A stretch of 40,034 bases of DNA, taken from contig NZ_JAMOLN010000079.1 of NCBI RefSeq assembly GCF_024448165.1, forward strand, positions 1 through 40,034. The letters are read 5' to 3'. Shown piece by piece: positions 32,921-40,034 of the stretch; positions within the stretch are counted from its first letter, which is position 1; each line of letters starts with the position of its first letter. The position numbers were made by a program, and so were the translations under genes. The stretch comes from Streptomyces longispororuber (GTDB lineage: Bacteria > Actinomycetota > Actinomycetes > Streptomycetales > Streptomycetaceae). Under the pieces are notes generated by a model, which saw nothing but the letters and a program-made list of their open reading frames with translations, ran no database searches and was not told the origin of the DNA.

Positions 32921-33459
32921 CAGCGGTGGGAGCCCCCGCGGGGGCGGCCGAGGACCGGGACGCCCGGGGGGACGTCCCGGTCCGCCGGCTGACGGTGCTG
33001 TACGACGCCGAGTGCCCGCTCTGCACGTACCTGCGGAACTGGCTGGTGAAGCAGCGCCAATTGGTGCCGCTCGACCTGGTGCCCGCGGGACACTCCCGGG
33101 CCCGGGCGCTGTTCCCCGGCCTCGACCACGCCGCCACCCTCAGCGACATCACCGTCATCGGGGACGGCGGGCAGATCTACCGCGGCGCCGCCGCCTGGAT
33201 CGTCTGCATGTGGGCGCTGCGCGACCACCGGGCCACGGCCCACCGGATGGCCACGCCCGCCGGGATGAAGATCGCCAAGCAGATGGTGCTGGGCGCCGCC
33301 AAGTACCGGGAGCACACCCGGGACCGGCAGGCCGGGGGCGGCGCCTACCGCAGGGCGGACGGGTGGACGTACGACCCGAAGGACGGCTGGTTCTACGAGG
33401 CGTACGGCTACGCGGACGAGCCGCCCGCCTGTGACAGCTCCTGCCGCCCGGGCGATTAG
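32917..33459 (+). CDS. DUF393 (DCC) family thiol-disulfide oxidoreductase-like protein
   Basis: This encodes 180 aa from GTG 32917. It has the DCC motif: RLTVLYDAECPLCTYLRNWL with Cys33-x-x-Cys36, followed by LVPLDLVPAG and the second-half ITVIGDGGQIYRGAAAWIVC. This thioredoxin-like arrangement is typical of DUF393 proteins, whose redox partners are unknown. The C-terminus has an unusual extension rich in Tyr/Trp/Asp (GWTYDPKDGWFYEAYGYADE) and ends in a second Cys pair (ACDSSCRPGD). Translation is coupled to the upstream membrane protein, suggesting a membrane-associated redox pair. Its stop codon TAG is also the start of a -10-like box for the TetR gene. Confidence 0.85.
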   Translation: MTAVGAPAGAAEDRDARGDVPVRRLTVLYDAECPLCTYLRNWLVKQRQLVPLDLVPAGHSRARALFPGLDHAATLSDITVIGDGGQIYRGAAAWIVCMWALRDHRATAHRMATPAGMKIAKQMVLGAAKYREHTRDRQAGGGAYRRADGWTYDPKDGWFYEAYGYADEPPACDSSCRPGD

Positions 33460-33462
33460 GCT
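33457..33462 (+). promoter_or_regulatory. Possible internal -10 element before the TetR gene
   Basis: TAGGCT, a common Streptomyces -10 variant, overlaps the DUF393 stop codon and lies 8 nt before GTG 33471. A GTGACA sequence upstream is too far (20 bp) to be a good -35 box, so this is tentative. Confidence 0.3.
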
Positions 33463-33470
33463 CGGGGACC

Positions 33471-34172
33471 GTGGCAGCAGAGAAAGCCGAGAGCAAGGGC
33501 GCGAAGAGCGAGCAGACGCGCGCGCTGATCCTGGAGACCGCGATGCGGCTCTTCCGGGAGCGGGGCTACGACAAGACCACGATGCGGGCCATCGCCCAGG
33601 AGGCCGGGGTCTCGGTCGGCAACGCGTACTACTACTTCGCGGGCAAGGAACACCTCATCCAGGGGTTCTACGACCGGATCGCCGCGGAGCACCAGGCGGC
33701 GGTCCGGCCCGTGCTCGACGCGGAGACCGATCTGGAGAAGCGGCTCGCGGGCGTGCTGCGGGTGTGGCTGGAGATCGCCGAGCCGTACCACGAGTTCGCG
33801 GCCCAGTTCTTCAAGAACGCGGCGGACCCCGAGTCCCCGCTCAGCCCGTTCTCACCGGAGTCGGAGCACGCGCGGGAGGCCGCGATCGACGTGCACCGGG
33901 AGGTGCTGCGCGGCTCCAAGGCGAAGGTTCCGACGGAACTCGCCGAGATCCTGCCCGAGTTGATGTGGCTGTCCCAGATGGGCCTCGTCCTGTACTGGGT
34001 GTTCGACAGCTCGCGGGACCGCGAGCGCAGCCGGCGGCTCGCCGAGCGGGGGGCCCGGCTGACCACCCGGGGCGTGGCCCTCGCCCGGTTCCGGGTGCTG
34101 CGGCCACTCGTCCTGGAGGTGCACGAGCTGTTCACCGACTTCCTGCCGGGGATGACCCGCCCCCGGCCCTGA
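33471..34172 (+). CDS. TetR/AcrR family transcriptional regulator
   Basis: This encodes 233 aa from GTG 33471. The N-terminal HTH is clear: TRALILETAMRLFRERGYDK, TTMRAIAQEAGVSVGNAYYY and FAGKEHLIQGFYDRI, with YYYF the usual recognition-helix end. The C-terminal helical ligand/dimer domain (residues 70-230) includes LRVWLEIAEPYHEFAAQFFK and WLSQMGLVLYWVFDSSRDRE. It sits at the end of the operon whose promoter carries two TTGAACGnGTTCAA palindromes. The size and symmetry of these sites suit a TetR dimer, so autoregulation of the whole operon is likely. The effector is unknown. Confidence 0.92.
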   Translation: MAAEKAESKGAKSEQTRALILETAMRLFRERGYDKTTMRAIAQEAGVSVGNAYYYFAGKEHLIQGFYDRIAAEHQAAVRPVLDAETDLEKRLAGVLRVWLEIAEPYHEFAAQFFKNAADPESPLSPFSPESEHAREAAIDVHREVLRGSKAKVPTELAEILPELMWLSQMGLVLYWVFDSSRDRERSRRLAERGARLTTRGVALARFRVLRPLVLEVHELFTDFLPGMTRPRP

Positions 34173-34217
34173 GGCCGGCGCCGGGGACCCTCTTACCCGG
34201 GTCTCAGCCGGGGCCGG

Positions 34218-34223
34218 TACGGT
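34218..34223 (+). promoter_or_regulatory. -10-like element of the carboxypeptidase gene (leaderless)
   Basis: TACGGT ends six bases before ATG 34230 (spacer CACGGA) and there is no SD. The hexamer and spacing are the same as for the Lrp-type gene at 30910. Confidence 0.5.
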
Positions 34224-34229
34224 CACGGA

Positions 34230-35387
34230 ATGCCCGGTACCACCTCGCACTCCGCCCCGCTCAGCCGTCGTGCCACCCTCGGTCTGGGCCTCGGCGCGAG
34301 CGCCGCTCTCGCCCTGCCCGCGCAGCGGGCCTCCGCCGCGAGCGCGGTCGGCGGGGAGCGGCTCGCCGCGTCCGGGGTGCAGGTGCGGCGCGGCGCGGGG
34401 GCGCCGAAGCTGCCGGGGCTCGCCGCGAAGGCGTGGCTGATCGCCGACGACGACAGCGGCGAGGTGCTCGCCTCGTACGACGCCCACCGTGCGCTGCCGC
34501 CCGCCTCCACGCTCAAGATGCTCTTCGCGGACACGGTCCTGCCGGAGTTCGCGCACGACCTGAAGCACAAGGTGACCGCCGAGGACCTGGCGGGCATCCC
34601 GGCGGGCTCCAGCCTCGTCGGCATCCAGGCCGGGACCACGTACACCGTCCACCAGCTGTGGCAGGGCGTCTTCCTGCGCTCGGGGAACGACGCGGTGCAC
34701 GTGCTCGCCTCGATGTACGGCGGCGTCGACAAGGCCGTCGCGGCGATGCAGGCCCGCGCCGAGGACCTGCAGGCGGGCGACACGCACGTCGTCAGCCCGG
34801 ACGGCTTCGACCACCCGGGGCAGGTCTCGTCGGCGTACGACCTCACGCTGTTCGCCCGCGCCGGACTGCGCAACAAGGACTTCCGCGGGTACTGCGCCAC
34901 GAAGGTCGCCGACTTCCCTGCGGGCGGCGGCAAGACGTTCCAGATCCAGAACACCGACCGTCTGCTGACCGGGCAGGGGGTCACCCCGTACGAGGGGCTG
35001 ATCGGCGTCAAGAACGGCTACACCTCGCACGCGGGCAACACCTTCACCGGCGCCGCGACCCGCGACGGCCGCACCCTGCTCGTCACCGTCATGCACCCCA
35101 AGGCGGGCTACGAGGCGGTGTACGAGGAGACGGCCGCGCTGCTCGACTGGGGCTTCGCGGCCGGCGACAAGGTGCGGGCCGTCGGGGAACTGGTCACGCC
35201 GCTGAGCGAACAGCCGAAGAAGGCCGCCGCCGCGTCCCCGGCTGCGGGCGCCCCGGCCGCCGCCGTGAAGTCCGGCGGCGGCGAGGGCTGGGCGCTCGGC
35301 GGGTCCGCCGCGGTCGCGGCCCTCGCGGGCGGCGGGCTGCTGGCCCTGCGCCGCCGGGCGCGGCCGACCGGCAGGCGACGCGCGTAG
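34230..35387 (+). CDS. D-alanyl-D-alanine carboxypeptidase (peptidase S11, PBP5-like)
   Basis: This encodes 385 aa from ATG 34230. A twin-arginine type signal (SRRATLGLGLGASAALALPA followed by QRASA) directs export. The penicillin-binding motifs are in order: SxxK Ser93-Thr-Leu-Lys96 (PPASTLKML), SGN 151-153 (FLRSGNDAV) and Lys261-Asn-Gly (IGVKNGYTS) in place of the classic KTG. It should remove terminal D-Ala from peptidoglycan stem peptides and so limit cross-linking. An Ala/Pro linker (EQPKKAAAASPAAGAPAAAV) leads to a C-terminal membrane span (AVAALAGGGLLAL) and a basic tail (RRRARPTGRRRA), so it is anchored at both the wall and the membrane side. The gene converges on the MMPL gene with a shared hairpin. 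Confidence 0.92.
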   Translation: MPGTTSHSAPLSRRATLGLGLGASAALALPAQRASAASAVGGERLAASGVQVRRGAGAPKLPGLAAKAWLIADDDSGEVLASYDAHRALPPASTLKMLFADTVLPEFAHDLKHKVTAEDLAGIPAGSSLVGIQAGTTYTVHQLWQGVFLRSGNDAVHVLASMYGGVDKAVAAMQARAEDLQAGDTHVVSPDGFDHPGQVSSAYDLTLFARAGLRNKDFRGYCATKVADFPAGGGKTFQIQNTDRLLTGQGVTPYEGLIGVKNGYTSHAGNTFTGAATRDGRTLLVTVMHPKAGYEAVYEETAALLDWGFAAGDKVRAVGELVTPLSEQPKKAAAASPAAGAPAAAVKSGGGEGWALGGSAAVAALAGGGLLALRRRARPTGRRRA

Positions 35388-35409
35388 GGCCCCGGCGCCG
35401 GTCCCCTAC
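35384..35409. terminator. Shared hairpin containing both convergent stop codons
   Basis: GTAGGG (35384-35389) pairs with CCCTAC (35404-35409), and an inner CCGGCGCCGG palindrome continues the stem after a 2-base mismatch. The TAG of the carboxypeptidase (35385-35387) and the TAG of the MMPL gene (35408-35406, minus) lie symmetrically in the two arms, so one structure can end both transcripts. Confidence 0.75.
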
Positions 35410-37832
35410 GGCGTCGCGTCCACGTCGTCCGGCAGCTCCACGTCGTACACCAGGGGCTGCTCCCCCACCGTGATGTGCCGGGCCAGCGGCGCCAGTTGAC
35501 GGTCCGTCACCACCAGGACGTACGCCCCGGGCTCCGGCACGGACACGATGTACGACCCGTCGGCGAGCGAGCTGACCCGGTCCAGCTGGCGGCCGCCGCG
35601 CGAGATGAGGGTGACCGTGGCACCGGCCAGCGGGTCCCCGTCCGGTGCGCGCAGGAACCCGTGCACCACGGTCGGCCCGCCCGGCCGCTCCACCGCGGGC
35701 GGCGCGGCCTGCGCGGGCACGGCGGCCTCCCGCGGCTCCACCGCCAGGTGCGGCAGCCGGCGCTCCAGCCAGGTGGGCAGCCACCAGTTGGCGCGGCCGA
35801 GCAGGTGCATCGCCGCCGGCACCAGCGCCGTCCGCAGGATGAACGCGTCGAGCGCGACCGCCGCCGCGAGCCCGATCCCGGCCATCGCGCCCTCCATGTC
35901 GCCGCTCAGCACGAACGCGGAGAACACGCACACCATGATCAGCGCCGCGCAGTTGATGACCCGGCTGGTCTCGGCGAGACCGACCCGCACCGCCCGCGCG
36001 TTGTCCTTCGTGTGCACCCACTCCTCGTGCATCCGGCTCACCAGGAACACCTGGTAGTCCATGGAGAGGCCGAACAGCAGCGACAGCATGATCACCGGCA
36101 GGAACGCGGTGATCGGCCCCTCCTTGCCGAGGCCGAGGGCCTCCGCTCCCCAGCCCCACTGGAAGACCGCGACGAGGACGCCGAACGAGGCTGCCGCCGC
36201 GATCAGGTTCATCAGCGCCGCCGTCAGCGGCACCACCAGCGAGCGGAACGCGATCAGCAGGAGCAGGAAGCCGAGCGCGATGATCGTGCCGACGAAGTAC
36301 GGCAGCCGGTCCCCGGTCACCGCCGCGAAGTCCTTGAACACCGCGGTCACGCCGCCGACATGGGCCTCGACCCCGGCCCGCGGGATCACGTCGTCGCGCA
36401 GCCGGTCGATGAGTTCGTCGGTCTCGACGGACTGCGGCGAGGTGGTGGGGACGACCTGGACGACGGAGACCCCGTTCGCGGGCGGCAGCGGCGCGACCTG
36501 CGCGACGCCCTCGGTCGTACGGATGCGCGCCGCGAGGTCCGTGGCGTCGGCGCCGCCGGGGACGACGACCTGGAGCGGGCCGTTGAACCCGGGCCCGAAG
36601 CCCTCCGCGAGGAGGTCGTAGGCCTGCCGGGTGGTCGTCGACTCCTTGTGGTTGCCCTGGTCCGTGGCGCCGAGCCGCAGTGAGAGCACCGGGATCGCGA
36701 GGACCAGCATGACGACGACGGCCGCCGCGCCGACGGTCCGCGGCTGCTTCTGGACGAACGCCGACCAGCGCGCCGCGAGACCGCTCGCCTCCGGCGACTC
36801 GGGCCCGTCCGCGGCCAGCCTGCGGCGCTGGCGGCGGCTGAGGACGCGCGGCCCGAGCATCCCGAGGAGGGCGGGCAGCAGCGTGATCGCCGCGAGGACG
36901 GAGAGCACGACCGTCAGGGACGTGGCGACGACGACGCCGTCGAGGAAGCGCATGTTCATCACGAGCATCCCGGCGAGCGCGATGCAGACGGTTCCGCCCG
37001 CGAACAGCACGGCGCGCCCGGAGGTGTTGAGCGACTGGACCGCCGACTCCTCCGGGTCCAGGCCGCGCTGGATGCCGCGCCGGTGCCGGGTGACGATGAA
37101 CAGGGCGTAGTCGATGCCGACGCCGAGTCCGATCAACGAGCCGAGCAGCGGCGCGACTTCGGGCACGTTCGTGACGTGGCTGAGCAGCGCCGTCGACATG
37201 AGCCCCGTACCGACGCCCATGATCGCGACGACGATGGGCAGCACCATCGCGAACAGCGAGCCGAACGCCAGGAACAGCACCACCGCGGCGGCCACGATGC
37301 CGACGGCCTCGGAAAGGCCCTGCGGCGGTTCCTGCACGCGGGTGATCGCCTGACCGCCCAACTCGACCTGCAGTCCGCTGCGTTCGGCCGCCTGCGCGCG
37401 GTCGACGACGTCCTGGACGAGCTCCTTGGGCACCTCGTTGGCCTGCTCGGTGAAGGTCACCTGGGCGAAGGCGATGGTGCCGTCCCGGCTGATCTGGCCG
37501 GGCGCCTTCCCGTACGGTCCGGTGACCTCGCCGACGCCCTTCAGCGCGGTGATGTCCTTCAGCGCGGGCTCGATCCTGGACCGTACGGCCGCGTCCCGCA
37601 CGGAGCCCTCGCCGGTCTTCCAGACGATGGTGTCGGTGTCGCCCGCGCTCTCCGGGAAGGCCTTCGCCATCAGGTCGTACGCGGTCTTGGAATCGGTGTC
37701 GGGCAGGGAGAACACGTTCGAGTAGTCGGTGCCCGCCACGGTGCCGCCGGCCCCGAGGCCGAACAGCGCCCCCAGCCACAGCACAAGGACCACGATGCGG
37801 TGCCGAAAGCACCACCGTGCCAATGCCGTCAC
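35406..37832 (-). CDS. MMPL/RND family exporter with C-terminal carboxypeptidase-regulatory-like domain
   Basis: This encodes 808 aa from GTG 37832, eight bases after GGAG. There are about 12 membrane helices in two halves: TM1 (RIVVLVLWLGALFGLGAGGT), a periplasmic loop (DYSNVFSLPDTDSKTAYDLM), five helices around GIVAAAVVLFLAFGSLFAMV and LIGLGVGIDYALFIVTRHRR. The second half has the mirror motif SLLFGLSMDYQVFLVSRMHE. The GxxxDY pattern in both halves carries the proton-relay Asp of MmpL/RND pumps, which move lipids or drugs across the membrane. The last 80 residues are unusual: GGPTVVHGFLRAPDGDPLAG, ATVTLISRGGRQLD and GSYIVSVPEPGAYVLVV form a carboxypeptidase-regulatory-like (Ig-type) domain. 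Cargo unknown. Confidence 0.9.
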   Translation of the reverse strand: MTALARWCFRHRIVVLVLWLGALFGLGAGGTVAGTDYSNVFSLPDTDSKTAYDLMAKAFPESAGDTDTIVWKTGEGSVRDAAVRSRIEPALKDITALKGVGEVTGPYGKAPGQISRDGTIAFAQVTFTEQANEVPKELVQDVVDRAQAAERSGLQVELGGQAITRVQEPPQGLSEAVGIVAAAVVLFLAFGSLFAMVLPIVVAIMGVGTGLMSTALLSHVTNVPEVAPLLGSLIGLGVGIDYALFIVTRHRRGIQRGLDPEESAVQSLNTSGRAVLFAGGTVCIALAGMLVMNMRFLDGVVVATSLTVVLSVLAAITLLPALLGMLGPRVLSRRQRRRLAADGPESPEASGLAARWSAFVQKQPRTVGAAAVVVMLVLAIPVLSLRLGATDQGNHKESTTTRQAYDLLAEGFGPGFNGPLQVVVPGGADATDLAARIRTTEGVAQVAPLPPANGVSVVQVVPTTSPQSVETDELIDRLRDDVIPRAGVEAHVGGVTAVFKDFAAVTGDRLPYFVGTIIALGFLLLLIAFRSLVVPLTAALMNLIAAAASFGVLVAVFQWGWGAEALGLGKEGPITAFLPVIMLSLLFGLSMDYQVFLVSRMHEEWVHTKDNARAVRVGLAETSRVINCAALIMVCVFSAFVLSGDMEGAMAGIGLAAAVALDAFILRTALVPAAMHLLGRANWWLPTWLERRLPHLAVEPREAAVPAQAAPPAVERPGGPTVVHGFLRAPDGDPLAGATVTLISRGGRQLDRVSSLADGSYIVSVPEPGAYVLVVTDRQLAPLARHITVGEQPLVYDVELPDDVDATP

Positions 37833-37979
37833 GTCGCTCGCTCCTTGTCGATCGTCGGGTGGCCGTCCCCCGGGCGTGGGCCTCAGCATCCGACGGCGGG
37901 GCCGCGGAACGCCGCGCCCCGCCCATGACTCTCAAGGAACTCCAAAACGGACAGGGTCGGCCGGATCGGCGAGGAGGCC

Positions 37980-37985
37980 GATACT
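37980..37985 (+). promoter_or_regulatory. -10-like element of the response regulator gene (leaderless)
   Basis: GATACT ends six bases before ATG 37992. The only SD-like sequence (GGAGG at 37973-37977) is 14 nt from the ATG, too far to be efficient. A leaderless start is suggested, with less certainty than for the TACGGT genes. Confidence 0.4.
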
Positions 37986-37991
37986 TGGCTC

Positions 37992-38729
37992 ATGACGGTC
38001 AACGGCACGGACCCTGAACAGGAAACCCCCGAACAGGCGCCCGCCACGGTGCTGCTCGTCGAGGACGAGCCGAGCATCGCCGACGTCCTCGCGATCGCCC
38101 TGCGCTACCACCGCTTCGAGGTCATGACGGCGGGCACCGTGCGCCAGGCCCTCACCCTCACCGAGCGGACCAGGCCGGACGTGGCCCTGCTCGACATCAT
38201 GCTGCCGGACGGCGACGGCCGGGCCCTCGGCCGTGAACTGCGGGCCCGGCAGCCCGACCTGGCGCTGGTGTTCCTCACCGCGCGCGACGCGCCCGCCGAG
38301 GTCGTCGGCGCGCTCGGCTTCAGCGACGACTACATCACCAAGCCGTTCAACATCGACGAGGTGATAGCCCGGATCCGCGCCGTCCTGCGCCGCACCCGGG
38401 CCACCGACGTCCTGCCGCAGCGGCCCCCGCTGACCTACGGCGACCTGGAACTCGACGAGGCGACGTACACCGCCCACCGGGCCGGCCGCACCGTGCAGCT
38501 GACCCCGACCGAGTACGCGCTGCTCCGCTTCCTCGTGCGCAACGGCGGCCGGGTCGTCCCCAAGGAACAACTCCTGCGCCACGTCTGGCAGTTCGAGCAC
38601 GCGGCCACCGCCGAGTCGACGGTCGTCGAGACGTACATCAGCTATCTGCGGCGCAAGCTCGACGCGCTCGGCCCGCCCCTGATCACGACCCGGCGCGGCG
38701 TCGGCTACGGCCTCGCGGCGGCGACGTGA
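37992..38729 (+). CDS. OmpR/PhoB family response regulator
   Basis: This encodes 245 aa from ATG 37992. The receiver domain (residues 18-134) has the acidic pair Glu24-Asp25 (LLVEDEPSI), phospho-acceptor Asp68 (VALLDIMLPDGDG), Thr96 (VFLTARD) and Lys117 (DDYITKPFN). The winged-helix DNA-binding domain (about 145-243) has LTPTEYALLRFLVRNGGRVV, STVVETYISYLRRKLD and TTRRGVGYGL. It would activate or repress genes after phosphorylation by the kinase encoded next. The stop overlaps the kinase GTG start by 4 nt (GTGA). Confidence 0.95.
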   Translation: MTVNGTDPEQETPEQAPATVLLVEDEPSIADVLAIALRYHRFEVMTAGTVRQALTLTERTRPDVALLDIMLPDGDGRALGRELRARQPDLALVFLTARDAPAEVVGALGFSDDYITKPFNIDEVIARIRAVLRRTRATDVLPQRPPLTYGDLELDEATYTAHRAGRTVQLTPTEYALLRFLVRNGGRVVPKEQLLRHVWQFEHAATAESTVVETYISYLRRKLDALGPPLITTRRGVGYGLAAAT

Positions 38730-40034
38730 AGCGGCGGCGGCACGGCACGCACTCGCTGCGCGCCAAGCTCACCCTCACGAACGTGGCGCTGGTCGCGCTC
38801 GGCATCGCCGCCGCGACCGCGGTCAGCCTGATGTCCATGCGGCACTACCTGCTCGACAGCATCGACCAGGAACTGAAGTCGTCCCGCACCTCGATCCAGC
38901 ACACCGGCATCACCCTCAAACAGGTCCAGGCGCTCAGCGAACTGGGCATCGCCCTCGACAAGATGCAGCCGTCCGACGAGGGCGGGCAGGTGGGCGGGCT
39001 GCCCGGCGCCAAGTCGCTGTTCGTCGCCGTCGACGCACACGGCGATCCGGTCGCCGTCGGCACCCTGCGGCCGACACAGCGCCAGCGCGCCCTGGCCGCC
39101 GCCGTCGACGACCCGCGCGCCCTCGCCCGCGACACCTCCGTGCGCGATCTGACCCTCGACGACGATCCGTACCGCGTCGTCGGCGCCCACCTGGCCGACG
39201 ACACCACCGTCCTCATCGCGACCTCCACGGCCGATCTGCAGTCCGGCATCCGCAAGGTGCTGCGGCTCGATCTCGCCTTCGGCATCGCCCTGTTGACGCT
39301 GCTCGCCGTGCTCACCATGATCGGCGCGCACCGGAGGCTGCGCCCCCTGGAGGACATGGTGGAGACCGCGTCCGCGATCGCCGAGGGCGATCTGACCCGG
39401 CGGGTGCCCTCGCGCCGCGACCCCGTCCAGGAGACGGAGCAGCTCCGGCTCGCCCTCAACTCGATGCTGCACCAGGTCGAATCGGCCTTCGAGACGCGCG
39501 AACGCACCGCGTCCCAGCTGCGCCGTTTCGTCGCCGACGCCTCGCACGAACTGCGCACGCCGCTGTCGGCGATCCGCGGCTACCTCCAGCTCTACGACAA
39601 GGGGATGCTGCGCGACCCGGAGGAGCGGGCCCGCGCCTGGCAGCGGGTGAACGCCGAGGCCGACCGCATGCAGAGGCTCGTCGACGAACTCCTCACCCTG
39701 GCCCGCCTCGACCAGCATCCCGAACTCCGGTTCAGGAACGTCGACGTGAGCCGGCTGGTGCGGGACGCCGCGGACGACCTGCGGGTGCAGCAGCCGGACC
39801 GGCCGGTGACCGTGACCGCCGACGGGGCGGTGCTGGTGCGGGCCGACGAGTCGGGGCTGCGCCAGGTCCTGGGCAATCTGGTCGGCAACGTCCGCGTGCA
39901 CACCCCGGTGGACGCGCCGGTCGCGCTGGCCGTGACCAGGGAGGCCGGGGTGGTCCGGCTGATCGTGGCCGACGAGGGTCCTGGCCTCGCCGCGGACGAC
40001 GCGGCCCGCGTCTTCGACCGGTTCTTCCGGGCGG
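38726..40034 (+). CDS. Sensor histidine kinase (3' end outside window)
   Basis: The frame opens at GTG 38726 and is still open at the window end (436 codons). TM1 (about residues 14-37, NVALVALGIAAATAVSLM) and TM2 (about 176-197, LAFGIALLTLLAVLTMIGAH) enclose an extracytoplasmic sensor domain of about 140 residues with no recognised fold. HAMP follows (RRLRPLEDMVETASAIAEGD). The HisKA dimerisation box has His274 in DASHELRTPLSAIRGYLQLY. The ATPase domain shows the N box (LGNLVGNVRVHTPVDAP) and the start of the G1 box (DEGPGLAADD), followed by the F box VFDRFFR at the edge. It forms a two-component pair with the preceding regulator. The signal is unknown. Confidence 0.95.
   Translation, partial: MKRRRHGTHSLRAKLTLTNVALVALGIAAATAVSLMSMRHYLLDSIDQELKSSRTSIQHTGITLKQVQALSELGIALDKMQPSDEGGQVGGLPGAKSLFVAVDAHGDPVAVGTLRPTQRQRALAAAVDDPRALARDTSVRDLTLDDDPYRVVGAHLADDTTVLIATSTADLQSGIRKVLRLDLAFGIALLTLLAVLTMIGAHRRLRPLEDMVETASAIAEGDLTRRVPSRRDPVQETEQLRLALNSMLHQVESAFETRERTASQLRRFVADASHELRTPLSAIRGYLQLYDKGMLRDPEERARAWQRVNAEADRMQRLVDELLTLARLDQHPELRFRNVDVSRLVRDAADDLRVQQPDRPVTVTADGAVLVRADESGLRQVLGNLVGNVRVHTPVDAPVALAVTREAGVVRLIVADEGPGLAADDAARVFDRFFRA

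Noticed and set aside
34173..34210. Terminator after the TetR gene (GGACCC / GGGTCT)
   Set aside because: Only a short imperfect stem; weaker than the other hairpins in the window.
1..40034. CRISPR arrays, tRNA/rRNA genes, riboswitches, replication origin, prophage
   Set aside because: No regular spaced repeats, no tRNA- or rRNA-like sequence, no recognised riboswitch core and no phage genes were seen by eye.

Overview
The base composition (very high GC, GC-rich third codon positions), the frequent GTG/TTG starts and the gene neighbourhood (an sdhCDAB operon beside a GH20 hexosaminidase, secreted PGRP amidases, a giant RHS protein) point to a Streptomyces or close relative. No rRNA, tRNA, CRISPR array, phage or intact insertion sequence was seen.

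Bases 1-12.8 kb are an accessory polymorphic-toxin locus read on the minus strand. A secreted 2,921-residue RHS/YD-repeat protein (3683-12448) ends in a tip with a PD-(D/E)XK-nuclease-like motif followed by a hydrophobic tail. Behind it, after a strong hairpin, lies a DUF4304-like gene that is the likely immunity gene. Further downstream (about 1.85-2.8 kb) is a field of debris: a frameshifted, internally deleted IS5-type transposase piece, an orphan RHS core of which exactly 174 bp is inverted, a second copy of the first 16 or so codons of an RDD gene, and an orphan C-terminal tail coupled to a small membrane gene. A SUKH (SMI1/KNR4) protein, an unknown ORF with a likely frameshift and a truncated RDD gene complete the locus. 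It looks like an RHS array that has been exchanging tips and immunity genes.

Bases 12.8-18.5 kb (plus strand) hold an MmpS-like membrane protein and two tandem paralogous PGRP amidases with FG-GAP repeats, closed by a 17-bp hairpin. Bases 18.6-23.0 kb (minus) carry two coupled unknown genes, a small unknown gene, a zinc-ribbon/DUF4328 membrane protein and a secreted GH20 hexosaminidase. Bases 23.3-27.5 kb (plus) carry an OHCU-decarboxylase-like protein that lacks its catalytic motifs and seems to start at CTG, then sdhCDAB with a terminator.

Bases 27.5-30.9 kb (minus) hold a DUF4132 protein, a small coupled partner and an Lrp/AsnC regulator. Bases 31.0-35.4 kb (plus) hold an SMP-30 family protein, a VOC protein, an operon of membrane protein, DUF393 thiol protein and TetR regulator behind a paired-palindrome operator, and a Tat-type D-Ala-D-Ala carboxypeptidase. 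Bases 35.4-40.0 kb hold an MMPL exporter with a C-terminal carboxypeptidase-regulatory-like domain (minus) and an OmpR-type response regulator with its histidine kinase (plus, cut by the window end). Four genes in this right half have a -10-like hexamer exactly 6 nt before the start codon and no Shine-Dalgarno, which suggests leaderless transcripts.
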